From: Evernia prunastri
Lineage: Eukaryota; Ascomycota; Lecanoromycetes; Lecanorales; Parmeliaceae
Reading direction: 5' to 3'
DNA length: 64,000 bases
Assembly: GCA_003184365.1 (NCBI GenBank)
Contig: NKYR01000088.1
Span: forward strand, 71,984 to 135,983
Within the stretch, counting starts at the first letter, position 1. Every line of letters starts with the position of its first letter. The position numbers were made by a program, and so were the translations under genes. Positions 10,699 through 22,344 of this stretch are shown piece by piece. The notes under the pieces are model-generated. The model was given only the letters and a program-made list of their open reading frames with translations, was not told the DNA's origin and searched no databases.

Positions 10699-12105
10699 AT
10701 GTGCAGGATCGAACAGTTCGATGTTGTCTATCCTGATGGAACTCGCGAGAGGCGAAGGCAGGTGTTAACATGCCGTCGCGGGACTCGCAGCCAGCCTTGT
10801 CCGCGTGTTGAAATTGCCAGCCTCGGGGATCGTCTTGCCTCGACAGCTGACATGAGACCCCGCATGCAACCTCATGTTGTTCCACTTGACCCTAGGGTAT
10901 TGGAAAGCTCGCGATTCCGTCCGAGCAGCCGGGAGAAAGCGAGACGTCCCATAGAGGGGATAGCACTAAATTTCCCATTTTGGAACCCGTTCTCGTCGAA
11001 GAAGGAAGATAGGAAAGAGGCACCGCAGTACTTCTTTGTTAGAAGAAAGAAGAGGCAGGAACCTCGCTCAGCTGTCATTGAACAACAGCCACCAATCCCA
11101 CCACCTGAAATGCATTGGGTACCACCTGCCCGACAAGAATCGCCAGTTGTCATACCAATCCAGCCTCCCACCCCTGAGCGTGAGCCGCGCCGAAGAAGAC
11201 AGACCCCTCCTATTATCCATCAATCAAGTGTAGAGAACGAACAAGATTCGTCGTCCCCACCAAGAGCAAGTCGTGAACACGGTCGACGCACTCGATCTCT
11301 CTCGCCGACCAGGAGATACCATGTCGAGAAAGAGGAAATCAGAGAAAGAGAGTTTAGAGAGCGCCGAGAGAGGATCGAAAGGCAAGAACGCGGAGCTCGA
11401 GAGCGAGCCGAAATGGAAGCAGCGACTCAAAGACGAGAGCAAACCAGGCACGAGCGTCGAGAAAGACGTCGGCGAGAAGAGAGGGATCAAGCGCACGCAC
11501 CTCGACTTCAGGAACGGGAACGGGAAGCAAGACTTTGGCGAGAAGAGAGGGATCGAGCGCACGCAGCTCGAATCCAGGAACGGGAAGCTAGGCTTTGGCG
11601 AGAAGAGAGGGATCGAGCGCACGCAGCTCGAATCCAGGAACGGGAAGCAAGACGTTGGCGGGAAGAGAGGGCGCGAGAGCAAGCAGCTCTACTTCGAGAG
11701 CGGGAGGCAAGACATCAGCGAGAAGATAGGAATCGAGAGCAAGCAGCCCTACTTCGAGAGCGGCAAATAAGACGCCAGCAAGAAGAGGATCGCGATCGGT
11801 TGTGGCAACTTCGTGAGGAAGAAGCCCGACGGCAACGTGCGGAACAAGCCCGTTATGATCGAGCACGCGAGGCCAATGTTCCCCGCCGTCCGCGTCATCC
11901 TGTTTTCGTACACCAAGATGAAGAACGGAATGATAGGGGGTGGGATCTTATTCAGGATGCGATCAGGGCGGAGAACTTGAGGCAGTTTGAGAGGAGAGCT
12001 GGATGGCCTCGTGGAGGGTATGATGATGGTGCGTTGCGAAGACGTAATACTGTTGGTGGTCAACGACGGTACGATGGGCAACGGTGGAGGCTGGACAGAC
12101 GTTAG
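10699..12105 (+). CDS. Charged coiled-coil protein with tandem repeats
   Basis: Intronless frame of 468 aa. The N-terminus MCRIEQFDVVYPDGTRERR and the following Cys/Arg-rich segment form a small conserved module that I recall from many uncharacterised Pezizomycotina proteins. After a proline-rich middle comes a very long R/E/Q-rich region (about residues 190-420), expected to form a single helix or coiled coil. It contains near-identical 20-residue repeats of the EREARLWREERDRAHAARIQ type. The C-terminus is Arg/Gly-rich (RRYDGQRWRLDRR). Function is unknown, though an RNA-binding or scaffolding role would fit the composition. The repeat DNA has a 60-bp period, which keeps the other frames open too. 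The extra frames at 11224-11866 are therefore shadows. Confidence 0.85.
   Translation: MCRIEQFDVVYPDGTRERRRQVLTCRRGTRSQPCPRVEIASLGDRLASTADMRPRMQPHVVPLDPRVLESSRFRPSSREKARRPIEGIALNFPFWNPFSSKKEDRKEAPQYFFVRRKKRQEPRSAVIEQQPPIPPPEMHWVPPARQESPVVIPIQPPTPEREPRRRRQTPPIIHQSSVENEQDSSSPPRASREHGRRTRSLSPTRRYHVEKEEIREREFRERRERIERQERGARERAEMEAATQRREQTRHERRERRRREERDQAHAPRLQEREREARLWREERDRAHAARIQEREARLWREERDRAHAARIQEREARRWREERAREQAALLREREARHQREDRNREQAALLRERQIRRQQEEDRDRLWQLREEEARRQRAEQARYDRAREANVPRRPRHPVFVHQDEERNDRGWDLIQDAIRAENLRQFERRAGWPRGGYDDGALRRRNTVGGQRRYDGQRWRLDRR
11461..11770 (+). repeat. 60-bp tandem repeat array, about five units
   Basis: Units begin near 11461, 11521, 11581, 11641 and 11701. The units at 11521 and 11581 differ at only a few bases, and divergence grows towards 11760. 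Because 60 is a multiple of three, the repeat adds 20-residue units to the coding frame without shifting it. The array encodes the R/E-rich helix of the gene at 10699-12105. Confidence 0.92.
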
Positions 12106-12790
12106 ATTTGCGACGGTGTCAGGCTTGCCGCTTGTATGTACTCCATTGCTCTTATGTTCTTATAGATCCAGCATATTCTTTCTCTCGAAGGGAGCCCCCT
12201 TGAATCGGAGCTCCGAGCTGTGACTCGGCGTGCGCGAGACAGGCGAGTGAGACATCTGAACCCTGCATTAGCTCAAGTTACTCCTTGAAGCGTTATGCAT
12301 ACAAATGCAAACCAGACCTGAGACAAGTTGGCCGTGGGTGTTAAGGTAGATAGACTCTGGTCGTCAAGTCACCAGGAGTCAGAGTGACAAACAGCCTCGT
12401 AGGGCTGACTCGCGTGTCTCGGCCCGCGCGTAACCTAATAGAAGTTTCGTATCGACATTCCTTTAGTGACCCCACACAAGCACAGCTCATATGTAACCCT
12501 TGACCACCTGGAACACGACCCAGGAGAATGCAAATGGCTCAATCTGTTGACATGCATACCGCACTTTTCCACCTGCGTTCGCAGGTGAACCAGATGCCTG
12601 GTTGCCTGCCTGTCTGCCTGACTCGGGATAGCTTGCTCCACACCGACCATACTGCGGGGATGTATTATAATATATCCAGGGTATGTCCCCAGTGGACGAT
12701 ATCATCTTCAGCCGCCCAACTATCTGGCAGTGCTGGACAATGCCCAGCAGTCATCTACCAACTCCAATTGGGCTTATACTTCCTTTTATC
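12106..12790. other. Intergenic region
   Basis: No supported gene. A CTGCCTGTCTGCCTGACTC-like low-complexity patch lies near 12604-12625. Confidence 0.5.
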
Positions 12791-13550
12791 ATGAATCGCC
12801 ACCTTATTCTGGGCACTGGGGCTCGATCACTGATCCAGCACACTGCAGCGCCTGTGCAGTCATCGAGATCGCTCTCATCTCGCACCAAAACCCACGATCG
12901 CGACGACTCAGGTAACGCCTCTCCTATTGCAAAATGGCTCGCAACCTTCAACGACAATGTCGAAATGGTTCCTTCAAACATCCTAAAGTTCAAACATGAC
13001 CCATCTACCAAGGGTAATTCGAGGTCAGCAGCACGAAGTCAACCATTGTGAGGTATAATTGTCCTAAGACATGGTCCTTTCTAGGTCAACTCAAAAGCTC
13101 ATATGTCATGCTCCCATCGACAAACTTAGGAGTTGTGTTCCTTCGGATATTCTTCAGAGAGTCCAGGCATCTTCTCGATATTATAAGCGTGGTACGGATG
13201 CTATCATGGTCACCTCAGACAAGGCCGCGTCCATCAGCTCAAAACAGCGAGATTGTATTGAGCAATTGCACAACGTGCTTCGAGAGAAAGCAATTGAGAT
13301 CGTCGCTGAACTCCGTCGGAGGCCTCCGAAACAGCTGTGAGTAATACGTGTCAGCTGAGCAGTATCCTCAATCGCTGACGCATGTATCAGATCAAAACCA
13401 CCTCCTGGCACCCTATCAACAAGCGAAGCGAGTCGTCGTTTTCACGAGCAAAAGAGACTGCTGCGCAAAGCCAAATCGAACGAAAGGCTCGCTCGTGAGT
13501 TCGCTCGTGCACGTGAAGAAAAGGAAAAGGCTCGGGGTACTAGCCACTAA
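12791..13550 (+). CDS. RF-1-domain (ICT1/Pth4-like) mitochondrial protein lacking GGQ
   Basis: Three exons: 12791-13047, 13085-13336 and 13391-13550, joining to 223 codons (222 aa). The N-terminus (MNRHLILGTGARSL, Ser/Arg-rich) looks like a mitochondrial targeting sequence. The order of segments follows the fungal ICT1 family: WLATFNDNVEMVPSNI, then the position where GGQ should stand, then PIDKLRSCVPSDILQRVQAS and SRYYKRGTDAIMVTSDKAAS. A basic C-terminal tail (RRFHEQKRLLRKAKSNERLA) follows, which in the family contacts rRNA. Family members hydrolyse peptidyl-tRNA on stalled mitoribosomes through the GGQ Gln. Here the region reads about SRSAARSQPLSTQKL and no frame holds GGQ. The first intron must be 37 nt to keep phase, which is short. 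A GTAATT donor at 13014 breaks the frame. Assignment is by pattern, not by search. Confidence 0.6.
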
Positions 13551-14748
13551 TGAGCCAGATGCGGTGCCGTTAGAGTCCACAACGCAAACAGCTACGTTAT
13601 TGCTTCCACTTTAGGCGCGAGTGCATTTACAAGCAATGGTAGAGACCGGGTGGTTTTCCATTTTTTCAGTATGATGAGCTTCCCTCAAGGGTCACCTTTC
13701 TGATCTTTGATTGGGGGAAGCAGGCAGAGATTGAACCGATACCTCTTCTACAGAATGGTGCAAAATCTTTCGGTATTTCATAATCCTTAATTTAAATATT
13801 TGAATATCATGAATATTGGCTCGCACACCTCCCTAAATCACTACGTCTATAAAGCGTGAACGATCGTCTCGCCCAACCTGTCCAATCATAAATATATGCA
13901 TGCACCTCCTCCTGTACCATCCCCGTTATGAAGGAGCCCAACTCTTGATCTGCATAAAGACCCCACACCACCCCCTCCATGCACACCTCCGCATCCGGCC
14001 CCGTCCGTCCCACTCCCCCACGGCAAAAAAATCCGACTACGGCACAACATACTTCATGCAGGGTAAATCCGAATACCCGGCAACGAGCAGGCCTCGGAGA
14101 AAGCCACTTCATTTCTTTCAACGAATACCAGTCACAGGCCCGAAACCCTGGGCACAGATCAGCGGCATCCAGAACGTGTGCCCTTGTCCCCCTCCCCCCG
14201 CCTTCTTACTCTTACTGCACAACAGCCATGGAATAATAAAGTACCTACGTTCTAAGGTGTGGGTACGGTTACTAAAAGGATACCGATGCCGACAGACCAC
14301 AAAGACACGTCCGTCGGTCTATCTTCGACACGCTCCCTAGCAAAGCGATCGAATCGATCCCCATCCATCTACTAACGACGCACAAGCATTAAGCGCTATA
14401 ATCATGATTAGGCATGGTATGCTTCACTTTGATAGGGTACCATTGATGCCACGGCCGCAGGGAGCACCCCATTCGCTCGCACTGCTGTTTCGTGACTAGA
14501 AACCGGAAGGAGAAGGAGAAGGAGGCTGATAGCCTTCCTTATAGAGTAGAGTATTAGTCTGTGAACCATCCGAGCGTGGATCATCGTGTGAACTCTAGAA
14601 TTGAGGGCGTTTGATCGAGATGAGACTCAAATTTGTATTGACCTATGAACAAAAATGATGCATACTTGTCTTATGTTCCCAGACCAACCTGACCTCTATC
14701 TTGCTTGAGCGATTCCTGTTCTTTGTGTGAAACTACTGCTTCTAAGCT
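13551..14748. other. Intergenic region
   Basis: About 1.2 kb. Overlapping short frames between 13800 and 14340 run on both strands, with no family resemblance. I see no gene here. Confidence 0.5.
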
Positions 14749-16515
14749 TCATATTATCCTTCCACGCATTCTCGTATAAAGCAAGACGTGCCCAACCACA
14801 AAGTAGATGGCACACCCGTGAAGGAGTCCTATGCCGAACGCATTGGCGGCACTTCCATGCTCTATTATGCTGATTACCGAGCTGACAGGGTCGCTGGGAC
14901 GGTTCTTGCTGTGCGTGGAAGTCGCAACCGATGTGCCCGACGAGGTTGCTACGCCCACGGTGGGTGATGAGTCCAGGCCAGAATCTGAAGGGATGTCATC
15001 GAATTCGAGAACTGCAAGTTGGATTCTGTAGACCCCGTTGTCTGTTCCCCCAACCTCCTGAAATGATGGGGTCAATGTCCTTCCCAAAAAATTGCAAGAT
15101 CTTGGGGCTTACCTGAGAAGTCCAGCTAAGCAGAAGGCTCTTGCCGTCAGGACCAGCACTGACCGGGCCATACCACGCGTTCACTTGCTGTTTTCGAGGG
15201 GTACTTTTGGGGTATAACGATTGAGGAAAGTATTGCGTGTTGAAATACTCAGGATGGGCCATGCCGGCGTAGTTAAACCCCCCTGGGCCAAGAGGTGATG
15301 CGTATAGCTTCTGCTCAGCGGACCAGGTATATCGGACTAATGCCTCCGCATCTTCCGCTTGTATTCCCTTGCCATTCTTCCCTTCTGCGATCCATGTTGT
15401 ATCTTGGCCCAGGGGACCGCTGAGCTGTAGATACCGTACATAGAATGTGGAGTCGACCATCTTGTTGAAGTACACCATGATGAAGGTCTTGAGGTATGGG
15501 CTGTAGAATACACTTCCAGACGAGAATGTGCCGGGCAAGTAGATTTGTGCGGCGTCTTGAAGTTTTGGACTTGGGGGCCTAGTCGAGAAATTCTGGCCTT
15601 GTGGATTCCAGAACATGTACTTTGCGAAATCGCTCAGGTCATTCATACCGGCGCGAGCGAGCTGAATACCACAGGTAGTCATGCCGAGCAAGTAGACATC
15701 ACGATTGCCCGAGTCCTTGTCTGTGGCTGTATCGGTACTCTTGTAGCCAAGGATTGAGGAGAAGCCTCCATACGCGACTTCAGTCCCCGGAATGATGAGA
15801 TCACTTTGACGAGCAGCGACAGGTCCAGAACTTGGTGCTGTAATGGTGATCAAAGTCATACCGCGAGCCTGGTATTCTTTGGAAGGATCTTGAGGCTTGC
15901 TATCAACGTAGACCAGTGGTGCGTAAAGGAAAGCTTGTGTGGTACTGATGGACGTAGGAGATGTGCCAGGCCCTGTCATGATCGTCAGATACCACGAACG
16001 TCAATAGAAACCATGACTCGGTTTTTGTAAGTTGATTGAAGCTTACATATTGCTACTCTCTCTTTGCCGTTCATCTGCTGATTGTATTGCAATTCGTCTG
16101 GCTGGAAAGGAATCCAACCACCAGTGCCAACTGTGGTATGGGCAAGTATTGCCGTCTTCGGGCTTCCGTCGGGGTTGGTCCCCAAGTTGACCACCCCAAA
16201 ATCAGCGACGGTAGCAACATTGCTATCTGGTTGGTTTGCATAAGCGGCGGTGTTGGAAACGAAAGACAATTGATTCCCTTGCATGTCCATGCATTCTGTA
16301 TCATCATAGAGCCAGACAATGTTCCCATTGATCAATGCCGAGTAACCACCATCTCGCGATACGTTGTCAACGTCTGGGGTGAGCTGTGGTCCTAAAGTGG
16401 TGACATTTTTGACGACTATGGGGCTCCTTGCTTGAGTGAGGATGCTCAATATTAGACAAGAGATTGAAAGTTTTGCGATAGTCGGAAAGCAAGGTAGGCT
16501 CGAGTACATTTTCAT
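14749..16515 (-). CDS. Secreted or surface-anchored protein, possibly DUF4185-like
   Basis: Three exons on the minus strand (16047-16515, 15113-15972, 14749-15057; introns 74 and 55 nt) join to 546 codons (545 aa). The N-terminus MKMYSSLPCFPTIAKLSISC runs into a hydrophobic stretch ending at TQARS, a plausible signal peptide. The body has features I associate with fungal proteins of the DUF4185 type, a predicted beta-propeller: NGNIVWLYDDTECM near the start, a VYVDSKP segment, and late repeats ending in AWYGPVSAGPDGKSLLLSW. This assignment is tentative. Near the C-terminus a Ser/Thr-rich linker (about residues 470-510) leads to a hydrophobic helix (IGLLHGCAIYFVVGHVLLY) and a short basic tail, which suggests a membrane anchor with a large extracellular domain. 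Confidence 0.8.
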
Positions 16516-17426
16516 TTCATCGAGCGATGACCAATATCACATGTAGCGCAATTGTGGGGACTGTTTACACGCAGACGCAATTGCAGACTAACTCACGCTA
16601 AAGTGAAGTCAGGAGTGAAGTCGCGGCTGCCTCGACTACGAAGTGTTGTCATTTCACGGCGAAAAAAATAAAAATCTAAAGTACTTCACGAAAAGGAGTC
16701 ATTTGCTCAAGCATGCCACCGAATATACTTGTATTCTTTTGCACATCATTTAAGATGCGTCCCATCGTCATACTGTGGCTTCATGGTTCCCTCTATTTCC
16801 TGAAGAACGAAAACGGCAGGGCAGCTGATATTGAACAGAGTCCATGATGAGAACCATCACATTCACATCCAAGCTACGGCATCCATCCAAAGTAAGTATC
16901 ACGGTTGGCCTGTGATTTGATCACGATGAAGAATCTCATCTCCAGAAGGTTTCGATCTCGACGCAAACAGATACGAAGTCCTCCGTTATCAATTATTGTC
17001 AGAGCCTCAGAGGTCAGAGGGTGCCCTGTGATTGAAGGAGAGTGACACGATAAGGGGAGGCTCGGGGCGGGAGGCTCGGGAGGATATGTTGTACTGTTAC
17101 TCTAGGCTTACTGATATGGCAACAAGGGCGCTTGGTAATGCCACCCTTGATCCCTACGATTCCGTGCTGGCCGCGACCATTTGATGATGTTTATTTCTGA
17201 CAGTGTGGGAGTGTCACTTGTCTGTGTCTTCCTTCAGGTGATCATACTGGCCCTTTTTTGTGAGATATATAATACCCTCCTTACTTTCGCATCTGGACTT
17301 TTTTCATCCATCTTTTTCCGACTGTTCCCCCTGGCCCCTCAAGAGCAAGCCAAATGGACCACTAATTGGGAAGATCTATCAATTTCCGTAATTTATTTTG
17401 TTGTTTATCAAGAATTGGATACGGCA
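16516..17426. other. Intergenic region
   Basis: Divergent promoter region between the minus-strand secreted protein and the plus-strand membrane protein. The plus frame is open from an ATG at 17181 into the next gene. That stretch encodes a hydrophobic segment and could be a longer N-terminus, but the family-like start is at 17427. Confidence 0.45.
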
Positions 17427-18120
17427 ATGTCTGTCAAGTTGGCACCAATCTCCTATGCTTCGGCTATCGTTGGCTTTGTCAGTTTCACATTTACTTTCTT
17501 TACTTTCGTGAGGGTGTTCTGGGAGACCATCTTAACATTATGGTCCGCTCCCAGACAAATGGTTAGCTATCTCGACAATTTGAGGATCGAAATACACAAC
17601 GAGAGAGCCTATTTCAAGTCCGCATTGAGACGGACAAAGTCGAGAAGCAGGAGTGTCAAGAGACACCATGAAGATATTGGTCCTCTGAAAATCCTCAACA
17701 TCACTGTTAGGCGTCTGCATCGCGAATTCAACAGATTGGAAGAACCCTTCTTAAACGTTTCACCCTCTGGAGCCGACTCCGCCGTGAAAGACCTCGAGCG
17801 CGATTCCGAGGAAAGCGCTGGCACGGATTATGCCCCGATGGACCTCGCGCGTCGATGGAAGTGGATGCGGACCAAGTCTAACATCATTTCGATCGCTGAT
17901 CAAGTCAATCGAATTCAAACGCAAAGAATAGCTTGTGATACCACCAACTTGTTAATGTCGGTTTCCCAGCAGGCTAGCGGAGACGCTTGGTGGACTGACC
18001 GTGTCTTGTAGGAAACTTCGAACGATGGACAAAAACATCCAGGATTTTGAGGAGAGACTATGGGATATGTATGACAGATCTGAGTGTTCGATTCGAAAGT
18101 TTCACGCTGATGCAAAATAG
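17427..18120 (+). CDS. Conserved fungal protein with one N-terminal membrane segment
   Basis: Two exons, 17427-17956 and 18012-18120, joining to 213 codons (212 aa). The 55-nt intron uses the weak donor GTCGGT with a CTGAC branch point. It is needed because the following sequence (KLRTMDKNIQDFEERLWDMY) is clearly coding in a different frame. The protein starts MSVKLAPISYASAIVGFVSF and continues through a hydrophobic helix. A long charged helical region follows (LWSAPRQMVSYLDNLRIEIH), then a DYAPMDLARRWKWMRTKS motif. I recall this arrangement as a common uncharacterised family in Leotiomycetes and Sordariomycetes, with no known function. A longer start at 17181 is possible. Confidence 0.7.
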
Positions 18121-18424
18121 TGAAGAACACATCATGGGCGAACGGCTGGACGACGGGAAGATTTACGTCAGAAGACGAGTCGACCGGTCACCAAACAGGT
18201 CACCAAGGTGATATCGGGGACTTTCCAGACTTAATAGTCTTTTGAGTCAACATGATGCAACCAAATTCAGAGCGCTTTTATTTCTAGACTCGGTTCGATA
18301 AGGCTGAGCCACAAGGCGCGAACCTCGGCTAGGAGCCCGCCTCTCCACGACAGCACGAAGACTTGATCATCATTATGCCCATTACAATACTCGGCATCTC
18401 CAACATAGTAATTACTCCTCTGAC
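18121..18424. other. Short intergenic region
   Basis: About 300 bp between two plus-strand genes. Nothing recognisable. Confidence 0.5.
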
Positions 18425-20309
18425 ATGGATAGAAATGGTGCATTGCTTCACGATGTTTTAGAAACAACTAGATTGGTATGTCCCTTTGTGGTTTTGAGAC
18501 GGAAATACCGACTGGAAACACAGGTCTGGCAACTCGCATGGCGCCGATCACTTACTGCATGGTTCTATATCCCGATTGGCGTTTTGTGTATTCTATTGGC
18601 TTGTTGGGGCGTCGATAGCCTTATCGGCCTAAGCTCCGTGTCTTTTCCCGCCTCTGTTGCGCTGTTATTAGTACTGTTTTTCGCTCTAATCATATGCGAG
18701 ACATTTCTTGGAGACAGGAGGACGAAGAAGCTTGTGCACGTGATTGACATTCCCGTGAGTGTTCAAATTTCCAGACCATGCATATAGATTCAATGTAAAA
18801 CCTAGGCCGGCTTTGCCCTTCGGTATATAAATGTTTTCTTCACGCCTTCATTCGGTCAGTGCCTGATGTTTTCATTTTCGACATGAAGTCAGATATCGAA
18901 GACCAGCAATGTTCTACCAAAGATCACTACTGATACGAAATAGTCCTATTACCGCTCAGCCCTCCTGTGAGTGGTGTCGAAGTAGGCAAGATCATTGCTG
19001 TCTTCCGTAAGGACAGCTTATCTCCTAGGAATGAGAAAGATGCTGACGTCTGTCACAAGTGCTCGGCTTTGTCGTGATGTTTGCCTTCACCGCCTATACC
19101 ACTCGTGGACTTCAACTGCTGCTTGGCAGCTCGAAAAGAGCCATCATCGAGCGAGCCGAGGAGATGGGTCCCGAAGACGACGACATTCCCCTGACCCAAT
19201 TAACCGGAAACCCACCAACGCCCGAGGCTTCCTCAACGGACTTGGGAGAAACCGATTACTCCTTGGGCGAACCAAGTCACGACATAGCGCTTCCCTCCCG
19301 GACCCAAGATCCCTCACAAGTCCGCGTCACCAACGGTCCACCTTTATCCGAAACCCTCGCCGCATCTACTCACTCCCAACCCACACCCCGACAAGACCCA
19401 CTCCCTCCGACGCGGCCCCAGAAATGGGCCGCCCTCGTCAACATCCACCTCGACAGCCTAACCTACACCTTGCTCTTCCTCTTCATCGGCCTGCCAATCT
19501 ACTACGCGACCTCCTACACCATGCCCGCGCACCTCACCCTCTCCGTCCTAACCTACTTCCTCGCCACCTCCCTCCCGGCCAAGTACAAACGCATCGTCCA
19601 CCCCGTCCTGCTCTCCTCCTCCCTCACCATCCTCCTCATCTGGCTCCTCGCTCTGTCCTCACGCTCCACCCTGCACGCCGCCCTCCGCACCTACAGCACC
19701 CAGACGCGCTACACCCAGCTCTTCGACAACGACGGCCCGCGCCTGCCCCCACCGGGCGCGGGCGACGTGTTCGGCTCCGTCCTCGACGTCTCCATCGTCG
19801 CCCTCGCCCTGCCCATGTTCCAGTACCGCCTCGAGCTGAAGCGGCACTTCCCCTCCATCGTCCTGCCCAACCTCCTCGCCGCGACGGCTTCCCTCTTCGG
19901 CTACCCGGCCCTCTGCCGCCGCGCGCTCGGCATCGCACCGGCCCGCTCCCTGTCCTTCGCCGCGCGCTCCCTCACCCTCGCCCTCGCGACGCCCGCGGCG
20001 CGGAACCTCGGCGGCGACCTGCAGCTCGTCGCCGTGCTGTGCATCATGAGCGGCGTCCTAGGTGTGCTCGTCGGGTCCGCGCTGCTCAGGTGGATGCGCG
20101 TCCCCGAGGACGACTATGTGACGCGGGGGGTGACGCTGGGTGGGAACAGCAGCGCAATTGCGACGGCGTTGCTGCTGGTGAGTGATCCGCGGGCGGCGGC
20201 GCTGAGTAGTCTGAGCATGTCATTGTTTGGGACGGTGATGGTGGGCTTGACGAGCGTGCCGGCTGTTGTCAGGGTTGTTGCAGGGTTGGCGGGCTTGGAG
20301 GGAGGATGA
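18425..20309 (+). CDS. LrgB/CidB-family membrane protein
   Basis: Five exons (18425-18475, 18524-18754, 18806-18854, 18944-19006, 19060-20309) join to 548 codons (547 aa). The first intron (48 nt) is a multiple of three with no stop, so its removal rests on the GTATGT donor and CAG acceptor. The N-terminal half carries several membrane helices (WFYIPIGVLCILLACWGVDS; FPASVALLLVLFFALIIC). The FFTPSFVLLPLSP segment is characteristic of LrgA/CidA-like halves. A Ser/Thr/Pro-rich cytosolic loop (about residues 165-255) follows. The C-terminal half has the LrgB helices and ends with GGNSSAIATALLLVSDP. Plants have a fused relative, PLGG1, which is a plastid glycolate/glycerate transporter. Fungal members are probably organelle or vacuole carriers with unknown substrate. 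Confidence 0.88.
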
Positions 20310-20485
20310 GAGCAAGCGATTCATTCAATCTGTGACCTCTACGTCTTTGCAAATAACGTATAGCATTGTTGGGGACGCTTCTTGTCGTATCTAGCGAGTG
20401 GCAAACCAGTCGATAACGCCATGCATGCTCTGTCGTGATCCTTTATCAAACCTCTCTATTGACACCTTGCTGAAGGAAAAAAAGC

Positions 20486-22344
20486 TCAAGCAGACCCATT
20501 GGTACCATTCATCTTTCCCTGCTTGACCAACCAGCCCAGCAAATCAACTTTAGTCACCACCGCTACCGGCTTCATCCAGCCCTCTTCTCCTTCCTCTTTC
20601 TCCGTCACCACAGCCGCGCTGTTCCACTCAAAGAACCTTGATAGTGCCCTTAGCGGCGTATCCAGGGTGATCTCGACAAACTTCCTTTTCTGGGGCGCAC
20701 CGTGACTATCCGCCTCCCCGTTTGTTTTCAGTGCCGATTGCGTGTGGGTATGCTTATGATATTCGTCCTTTGACGGCGGCGGTGGCGGGGCGAGCTTTCC
20801 AATATCCCTGGGATCCGTGACGACCTCGCTGATCTTGGTGAAGCTGAACATGACATCCTCGACAGGGCTCTTGCCCGTCGCGCGCCCTTGACTGATCCAG
20901 CTGAGCAGATTTCCCAAGGTCACCAGACCTACCAGTCTTTTCTTGCCCGAGGCTGCAAGCACGGGCAGTTGATCGAACCCCTTTTCGCGCATCGTTTCAA
21001 TGGCTTCGGTGCAGGAGGTGGTCGTTTGGACCGTAGTGACGGGTTTAAGCCGGAGTGTGCCGATTGTGGCATCTTTGAAAGGAGATTTGTCTTTTGAGGC
21101 TGACGTTGAAGGGCGATGATGTCGAGCTGGGAGTGTCGGTGATGGTGGGTTTGTTGGCGGTGGGGTGGGGGGGAGGAGGTCATTGGCAGCGAGCCAGTCG
21201 TCGTCCACGAACTGAAATGTTTAGCTGAAGGTGGACATAGGGAAAATGTACAAAGACCTACCTTGCTGAGGTAGCTTCGTATGCTGTCGGGTAGTATGAC
21301 AACCACTACATCACCCTTGCCTAACCCCAACTCTTTAACGCTCTTCACCATAGCAGCAATCGCACTTCCACTACTCCCACCCACAAGGAGTCCCTCTTCA
21401 GCAATAAGCCTCCTCGCGTATGCGAAAGCTTCCCTATCGTCTGTCTTGTACCAGTGATCAACGGTTTCCTGGTCCAATACATCCGGCACAAAGTCATAAC
21501 CTATCCCCTCAACCTTGTAGGATTCGTTTGCATGCATGTTGTTGAGCGCAGAGGGCATTGCCAATATCGACCCGTATGGGTCGGCAGCGATTATCTTGAC
21601 ATCCTTGTTGTGCTTCCGTAAACCTCTCGCCAGTCCGGTAATTGTACCACCTGTTCCTGCTCCCGCCACGATAGCTGAGATCTTGCCCTTTGTTTGTTCC
21701 CACACTTCTTCTGCGGTCCCATACTCATGTGCTAGGGGATTATCAAGGTTTCCGTACTGGTCTAATATGTGGGCATTTGGTATTTCCTTTTGTAATCTTC
21801 GAGCGACACCGATATGTGATTCTGGAGAGTCAAAGGCTGCTTGCGTTGGGGTGCGGATTATGGTTGCATTCAGAGATCGAAGGACGGCGACCTTCTCGGG
21901 AGACATCTTTTCGGGGAGTGTAATGATTGTTTTGTAACCTTCAATATTTTGTAAGTTATGGGAAGAATGATGCTATACGCAGCGTACCTTTTACTGCCGC
22001 AACCAGAGCAAGACCGATACCACTATACGGTAGTCAGACACCAGAACACAAGCTTCAACACATTTATATTGCCTAGAATCTTACGTATTTCCACTCGTTG
22101 GCTCTATCAATGTATCTCCAGGTTTTATTCTTCCTTTCCGTTCTGCTTCCTCGATCATTCGCAAGGCGATGCGATCCTTGACGCTTCCTCCAGCATTGAA
22201 GTATTCGAGCTTTGCATATACGGTAGCTTCTATACCAAGACTTTGAGGTATCTTGTTGAGTTTGACCATGGGCGTATTCCCAATTTGTTGGGTGATCGTG
22301 TCCATTACCACTGGCGGGATCTTTGGCTGTGTAAGAGTCGACAT
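20486..22344 (-). CDS. CYS4: Cystathionine beta-synthase
   Basis: PLP enzyme condensing homocysteine and serine to cystathionine in transsulfuration. Four exons on the minus strand (22085-22344, a 35-nt exon 21988-22022, 21262-21938, 20486-21211) join to 566 codons (565 aa). Visible features are QIGNTPMVKLN, the PLP lysine in GGSVKDRIALRM, PTSGNTGIGLAL (Asn contacting PLP; spans exon 1/2), GAGTGGTITG for phosphate binding, and GSSGSAIAAM. A tandem CBS-domain regulatory region follows from about residue 360, with a Pro-rich spacer (PPPPPSKDEYH) between its two halves. As in other fungi there is no N-terminal heme segment. The tiny second exon is confirmed by the continuous GIGLALVAAVKGYKTIITLP reading. 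Confidence 0.96.

Noticed and set aside
11273..11770. 165-aa alternative plus frame inside the coiled-coil gene
   Set aside because: Explained by the 60-bp repeat unit keeping other frames open. The main 468-aa frame has the conserved N-terminus.
18995..20185. 396-aa plus-strand frame rich in Arg/Pro
   Set aside because: Shifted-frame shadow of the GC-rich LrgB-family gene exon 19060-20309.
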